Positions 59,724 to 64,000 of a DNA stretch of 64,000 nt are shown in pieces. The stretch is from REEB509 sp049314555. Lineage in GTDB: Bacteria > Pseudomonadota > Alphaproteobacteria > Caulobacterales > Aquidulcibacteraceae. The translations under genes were made by a program, and so were the position numbers. How positions within the stretch are numbered: the first letter of the stretch is position 1; each line of letters opens with the position of its first letter. The notes under the pieces were generated by a model. It did no database searches, had not been told where the DNA came from, and worked only from the letters and a program-made list of their open reading frames with translations. The stretch covers positions 61,601 to 125,600 of the forward strand of contig JBMOEW010000002.1 in NCBI GenBank assembly GCA_049314555.1, given 5' to 3'.

Positions 59724-62700
59724 TCCGGCGCGGTTGGTTTTTTGCCGGGGGCGCGGCGGTTGTGGTGGCGCTGGGGGCTGGCTTCACCTTGGGGCCGGGT
59801 GCTGCCAGGATTGTTGATGCGCAGGCAGATGGGTTGCGCATTTGGCGCCTAGGTGTTTTGCGGGTGGACGGGGTACATGGACCTTGGATTGGGGATTTGC
59901 GGGCGGCCCGGATCAGTCTTTCAGACCGCGATGGGGAATGGACGCACGCGGAGGATGTGCGGCTTGATTGGGCACCGACGGCGCTGTTTGGTGGAACCGT
60001 CCGGGTACGGAGCCTTGACGCGCAATCACTTTCGATCGCCCGTCGCCCGATCTTGAGCGAAGACAAGCCGCAGCGCCGCTCGCGCCTGTCGATGCAAGTT
60101 GATTCATTCCAAGCGCGGCAGGTCAATTTGGCCGAAGGGGTCGCTGGTCCGGCGGGGCAGGCGCGCCTTGCGGGCGGATTGACCACGCGGACCGGGCGGT
60201 TGGATGCTCTGCAGCTCGACCTTGTTCGCTTGGATGCGGACACAGACCAGGCCCGGATCGTGATTGCGCCGGAATACGGCGTGCTCGGAGCCGACGTTGA
60301 TGTGACAGGCAAGCCCGGCGGGCTGATCGCTGGTGGGCTTGGGTTGGCGGACGGTGTTACCGCGCGGGGCCGCATGGCTGGCACGGCGGCGGCTGGCCAA
60401 GGGCGGTTGAGCGCCGAGAGCGGCGGGCGCTCCCTGGTTTTGGGCGAGTTGTTTTGGGCGGAGGCGCGGTGGCGGTTTACCGGGCGGCTCGATCTGCCCG
60501 AAACGACGCCGTTTCGCACCGTGGCGCGGTTGGGCGGCCCGGTGATGGTGGAAGCCTCTGGCGCGCTAGCCAACGATGACCGGGCGTTTGTTGCGCACCT
60601 TTCGAGCCCCGCTTTGCTTGCACGGGTGACCGGAGCGTTGGGGTCGGATTTGCGGCCCCGCGGGCCGATGCAGATCAAGGCCAGCAGCGCGGCACCAAAC
60701 ACTTTGGCCCCGGAGGCACCGCTGGCGGCCGCGGGCGCTACCGCTGAAGGCGCGTTGACGCTGACCGAAGAAGGCTGGCGGTTTGATGGGGAAGCGGGGT
60801 TGCAGGGCGTGCGCGTTGGGGGGATGCGCGCAGCTTTGGAGGGGCCACTGGAGGTGGTCGATGATCGTGCTGGCGTGCGGTTTGCGGGTGATTTAGCGGT
60901 GGCCGCCGAAGGGCAGTTTGTTGATGGCTTAGCGCTCACGCCCACCGCGCTTAGCGCCGAGGGCCGGATTGACCGGTCAGATATGGCGTTGGAGGTGCGA
61001 CGGGCGCGGCTTTCGGGGCCCGGCTTTGCTGTGGATGCGCGCGGGCGGGGCGACGTTTTTTCCGGGCAATTTGAGGTGGAGTCCTTGGCTTCCGCCCATG
61101 CTGGTTTGCGCGGGCACGCGCGGGGCGATTGGACGCTGCAGCGCGATCGACGCCTAGGGGTTTTGCGACTCAGCGCGGAGGGCCGCGGCGGTGAAGTTGT
61201 GGTTGAAGGGCCAATGGGCGAACTCTTGGGCCGCACCCCCCAGGGGAGCCTGGAAGCAGTGGTCCTTGAGGACGGTTTAGACATTACCACCGCGCGCCTG
61301 AACGGGGATAAGTTTCGCGGCGCGGTGCGGGGGCGGGCCGGCGCGCGGGGCCTTGCGCTGCAGGTTGAAGCCAGTGTGCGCGGGCCGCTAACGGTGGGTG
61401 GGGCTTTGCTGGATGGCAGCGCGGACATCACGGGGCGGGTGTTTGGGGCACCGGATCAACCGCGCGCTTTGCTTGAGGCCCGCCTGCCGCAATTTGATGT
61501 GGCGGGCGTTACCTTGACCGAAGCGACCGCGCGCCTGGCGTTGGCCGACGGGGAATACGCGTCGAGCCTTGAGGCGCTTTATGATGGGGTGGTTCTGCGG
61601 GCGGTGGGCAATGTGCGTGCCAGCGCCGACGCGCTGTCGGTGGAGGGGCTGGAGGCAAGCCTTGGGGATGTGCGGACAGCGGGGGCGTTGCGGGTTTCGC
61701 GCGGTCGGCTGTATGGCACGCTGCGCGGGGGCGGGCGGCTTGACGGCATCGCCGGGATGAGCGGGGCCGTGAACGTCGAGGCGTCGCTAAGTGGGACCCC
61801 GGAATTGCCGGTGATTGTGGCGCAGGCGGATCTTTCCGGCGCGCGGCTTGGCGAGATTGTTTTGTCGCGGGCGAGCGGGCGATTGAACGGCCCGTTGAGC
61901 CGAGCGGAGCTGTCGGTAACCGGAGAAGGACGGGTTGGCGGCCAGCCTGCGCAGTTTACTGGCGCGGGTGGGCTGCAAGTGACGCCGCAGGGATTCACTG
62001 GGACGCTCGCGGGCGGCGGGCGGTTGGCGGGTTTGGATTTTCAAACGCAGGGACCGATCACAATTACGCAGTCTGGCGGGGGCCGCGCGATCATTGGCGG
62101 GCTGCGCTTTGCGGATGGGGAGGCTGCTGTGGTTTGGCGCGATGCGGCCGCTGGCGTCCAGGCGACGCTGAGCGTGCGCAACGCGCCGGTTGGGCCATTG
62201 GCCGCCGTGTTTGGGGAGCGGGCCGAAGGATCGATGACTGGAACGGCGAGCCTTGCCTCAGCGCGCGGACGCTTGTCGGGGTCGGCAGAGATGGCGCTAA
62301 GCGGGCTGCGGGTGCGCGGACGGATGAGCAATCCGCTCGACGCTCGGGCCCAGCTTACCCTTGCCGACGAGGTGATCACGGGCCAGCTTACGGCCCAATC
62401 GGCGCAGGGCCTGGAGGCCACGATCTCGCTGGAAGCGCCGGTGCGAACCAGTACGATCCCTGTACGGATCGCTCAGGCCGATGGTGCGACGGGGCGTTTA
62501 GGGTGGCGGATCAAGGGGCCGGCGGATGCGCTTTGGGCGGTGACGGGGCTGCTTGATCAGAACCTGGATGGCCTTGTGGCGGGCGAGGGCGAGGCGCGAT
62601 TTGGTCCGGGTACGTTGCAGGGCTCTGGCACATTGCGGCTCAGTGATGGAGCATTTGAGGATCGATTGACGGGCGTGCGGCTGAGCCAAGTTGCCGGAAC

Positions 62701-63751
62701 CATGACGTTTACGGAAGATGAGCTGCGGATTGCGGATTTGTCTGCTGTGGATGCCGATGGCGGGCGGCTCAATGGCGAGGGTATCGTGCGGGGAACCCGG
62801 GACGGACGGGTCAGCCTGCGCCTGGACGGGCTGCGGTTTTTGGATCGCGACGCGATGCGGGCGAGTGCGGATGGTGACTTGGCGCTGACCTGGGACGGGA
62901 CGGGGTCTGTGCTGTCTGGTGCCTTGCGGGTGCGTAACGCGAGCGTGGATCAGCCACCAGCCACAAGTTCAGACATTGCGATGATCGATGTGGTGGAGCT
63001 TAACGCGCCCGCGGTTCTGGAGAGCCCTAGAGGCCATCGGGGCGCGGCCACTTCCGGAAGCCGGCTTGATCTTGCGATCACCGCGCCGGGGCGGGTGTTT
63101 ACCCGGTATCGTGGGGCAAATGCCGAATGGTCTTTGGATCTGCGGGTACGCGGAACAACGCAGGCGCCGACGGTGTTTGGCGAGGCGCAATTGCTGCGGG
63201 GCGGAGTGCAGGTGGCGCAGCGGCCGTTTGTGCTTACGCGGGGGCGGATCGGGTTTCGGGGGCTGGTGGACGATTCAAGCCTGGACATCGTGGCCGAGCG
63301 GGTGGGTGCGGATTTGACGGCGCGGTTGACGCTTGGGGGCACCCTGGGCAAGCCAACCTGGCAACTGACCAGCGACCCCGCCCTGCCGGAGGACGAAATT
63401 CTGCCGCAGGCGTTGTTTGGGGCCGCACAGGCGGAACTTTCAGCGCTGCAGGCCGCGCAGTTGGCGGCCAGCCTTTCGGCGCTGGCAGGTGGTTCGGCGT
63501 TTGATCTCGCCGACTTGACGCGGCGCGCTGTTGGGCTTGACACCTTTGATTTACGCCAGGACGCCAGCGGGATTTCGGTGGTGGGCGGACGATATCTGAC
63601 GCAGGACGTGTTCCTGGAGCTGTCGCGGTCTGCGCTGGGGGAAACCAGCACGCGGGTGGAATGGCGCGTGCGGCCGCAGCTGACGATGGTGACCAGCTTT
63701 GGAGCCAGAGGGGAGCAGCGCGCCTCCATTCGTTGGCGGAGGGATTATTGA
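59720..63751 (+). CDS. tamB: translocation and assembly module protein TamB
   Basis: Inner-membrane-anchored periplasm-spanning protein (1343 residues) thought to move phospholipids to the outer membrane and help assemble some barrels. A single N-terminal TM helix (about 5-25) leads to a very long repetitive beta-rich AsmA-like groove. The C-terminal DUF490/TamB domain (about 1000-1343) ends in RASIRWRRDY. The start is TTG overlapping the tamA stop, so translation is coupled. Confidence 0.93.
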   Translation: MIRRGWFFAGGAAVVVALGAGFTLGPGAARIVDAQADGLRIWRLGVLRVDGVHGPWIGDLRAARISLSDRDGEWTHAEDVRLDWAPTALFGGTVRVRSLDAQSLSIARRPILSEDKPQRRSRLSMQVDSFQARQVNLAEGVAGPAGQARLAGGLTTRTGRLDALQLDLVRLDADTDQARIVIAPEYGVLGADVDVTGKPGGLIAGGLGLADGVTARGRMAGTAAAGQGRLSAESGGRSLVLGELFWAEARWRFTGRLDLPETTPFRTVARLGGPVMVEASGALANDDRAFVAHLSSPALLARVTGALGSDLRPRGPMQIKASSAAPNTLAPEAPLAAAGATAEGALTLTEEGWRFDGEAGLQGVRVGGMRAALEGPLEVVDDRAGVRFAGDLAVAAEGQFVDGLALTPTALSAEGRIDRSDMALEVRRARLSGPGFAVDARGRGDVFSGQFEVESLASAHAGLRGHARGDWTLQRDRRLGVLRLSAEGRGGEVVVEGPMGELLGRTPQGSLEAVVLEDGLDITTARLNGDKFRGAVRGRAGARGLALQVEASVRGPLTVGGALLDGSADITGRVFGAPDQPRALLEARLPQFDVAGVTLTEATARLALADGEYASSLEALYDGVVLRAVGNVRASADALSVEGLEASLGDVRTAGALRVSRGRLYGTLRGGGRLDGIAGMSGAVNVEASLSGTPELPVIVAQADLSGARLGEIVLSRASGRLNGPLSRAELSVTGEGRVGGQPAQFTGAGGLQVTPQGFTGTLAGGGRLAGLDFQTQGPITITQSGGGRAIIGGLRFADGEAAVVWRDAAAGVQATLSVRNAPVGPLAAVFGERAEGSMTGTASLASARGRLSGSAEMALSGLRVRGRMSNPLDARAQLTLADEVITGQLTAQSAQGLEATISLEAPVRTSTIPVRIAQADGATGRLGWRIKGPADALWAVTGLLDQNLDGLVAGEGEARFGPGTLQGSGTLRLSDGAFEDRLTGVRLSQVAGTMTFTEDELRIADLSAVDADGGRLNGEGIVRGTRDGRVSLRLDGLRFLDRDAMRASADGDLALTWDGTGSVLSGALRVRNASVDQPPATSSDIAMIDVVELNAPAVLESPRGHRGAATSGSRLDLAITAPGRVFTRYRGANAEWSLDLRVRGTTQAPTVFGEAQLLRGGVQVAQRPFVLTRGRIGFRGLVDDSSLDIVAERVGADLTARLTLGGTLGKPTWQLTSDPALPEDEILPQALFGAAQAELSALQAAQLAASLSALAGGSAFDLADLTRRAVGLDTFDLRQDASGISVVGGRYLTQDVFLELSRSALGETSTRVEWRVRPQLTMVTSFGARGEQRASIRWRRDY

Positions 63752-64000
63752 AAGCGGCGGCCGGCTTTGGCAACATCAATAGCCGCATCGGCCCAAGCCG
63801 TGCGGAGGAAATCGGGGAGCGGCGGTAGCCTGGCAATTCGGCGATGCCGTTTTTGTTTGTATCCGGATGGTGCTGGGTTCGAACTTCCCAACCACCGCAG
63901 CACGGTTTGCCTGCCTGGCGCGCGTTTTGGCAGACTCTTCAAAAACCCCTTTCGCACGGGGGCTTACCCTCGATGTGGTCTGCCTACGGACCGCTTCGTC
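63752..64000. other. 249-bp tail after tamB, no supportable gene
   Basis: No convincing gene. A minus-strand frame of 70 codons (63745-63957) is basic and Pro-rich with no recognisable domain. A weak terminator-like element lies at 63832-63855: GGCA/TGCC with a 9-nt loop, then a T-rich run. It could end the tamAB transcript. Confidence 0.4.

Noticed and set aside
63877..63884. GTTCGAAC resembling a tRNA T-loop near the window end
   Set aside because: TTCGAA is palindromic and the flanking bases do not form a 5-bp T-stem on either strand; no acceptor or anticodon arms can be drawn.
63745..63957. 70-codon minus-strand reading frame after tamB
   Set aside because: It has no recognisable domain, overlaps the tamB end, and has no clear ribosome-binding site.
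1..64000. Mobile elements, prophage, CRISPR arrays or toxin-antitoxin pairs
   Set aside because: No transposase, integrase, repeat-spacer array, terminal inverted repeats or toxin family was found; the DUF2975/HTH pair is not a known toxin-antitoxin type.

Overview
The window is a gene-dense, GC-rich chromosomal segment of an alphaproteobacterium. The order of conserved genes fits that class: miaB-phoH-ybeY-corC-lnt-XRE regulator-metK, the hisBHAFE block next to hslV/hslU, trmB-rimP-nusA-ylxR-infB-rbfA-truB-rpsO-pnp, a long-form hpf next to ptsN, and a DUF3576 lipoprotein. An NtrZ-like periplasmic protein and the his/hsl linkage point towards Caulobacterales or a Hyphomonadaceae/Maricaulales-like relative; this placement is inferred from gene content only. 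No rRNA, tRNA, CRISPR array, insertion sequence, integrase or phage gene was recognised, and no gap between genes exceeds about 250 bases.

Layout. 48-7422 (+): tRNA modification, ribosome quality control, lipoprotein acylation and SAM synthesis. metK is preceded by a perfect 20-bp palindrome and a leader that can be folded as a pseudoknot. 7451-18641: an accessory, oxygenase-rich locus in three blocks. The first is a DprE1/DprE2-like oxidoreductase pair (-). The second is GNAT-like protein - Rieske oxygenase - SDR - ferritin-like diiron protein (+). The third is membrane hydroxylase - AurF-type diiron oxygenase - ferredoxin - Rieske oxygenase - hexapeptide protein - GH3-type adenylating enzyme (-), chained by overlaps onto hpf-ptsN. 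It has no recognisable scaffold synthase or transporter, so it may tailor a pre-existing molecule, perhaps a lipid. 19118-31567: mixed housekeeping (hpf, ptsN, rph, corA, hemW, rdgB, holA, lptE, leuS, porin, NtrZ-like, ThiE-like). 31566-35776: yggS and the his genes, with a VOC-domain gene inside the his operon. 35955-42294: an EAL phosphodiesterase with a degenerate GGDEF domain, then hslV, a polytopic membrane protein, gdx/sugE, hslU and a TSUP permease.

42415-54360 (+) is the translation/RNA superoperon. An intrinsic terminator sits directly in front of rimP, ylxR appears to start at CTG, and two envelope-type genes are inserted between infB and rbfA. 54441-63751 holds envelope genes (a DUF457-like membrane protein, LpxR-like lipid A deacylase, tamA, tamB) plus a MOSC protein and a 2-hydroxyacid dehydrogenase.

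The best candidate for an undescribed system is the locus at 7451-18641: five putative oxygenases of three unrelated iron folds, one ferredoxin, three SDR/flavin oxidoreductases and three putative acyl- or amide-forming enzymes. The best small-scale observations are the CTG-initiated ylxR, the rimP leader terminator, the metK upstream region, and the VOC protein with a lipoprotein-like signal inside the his operon.
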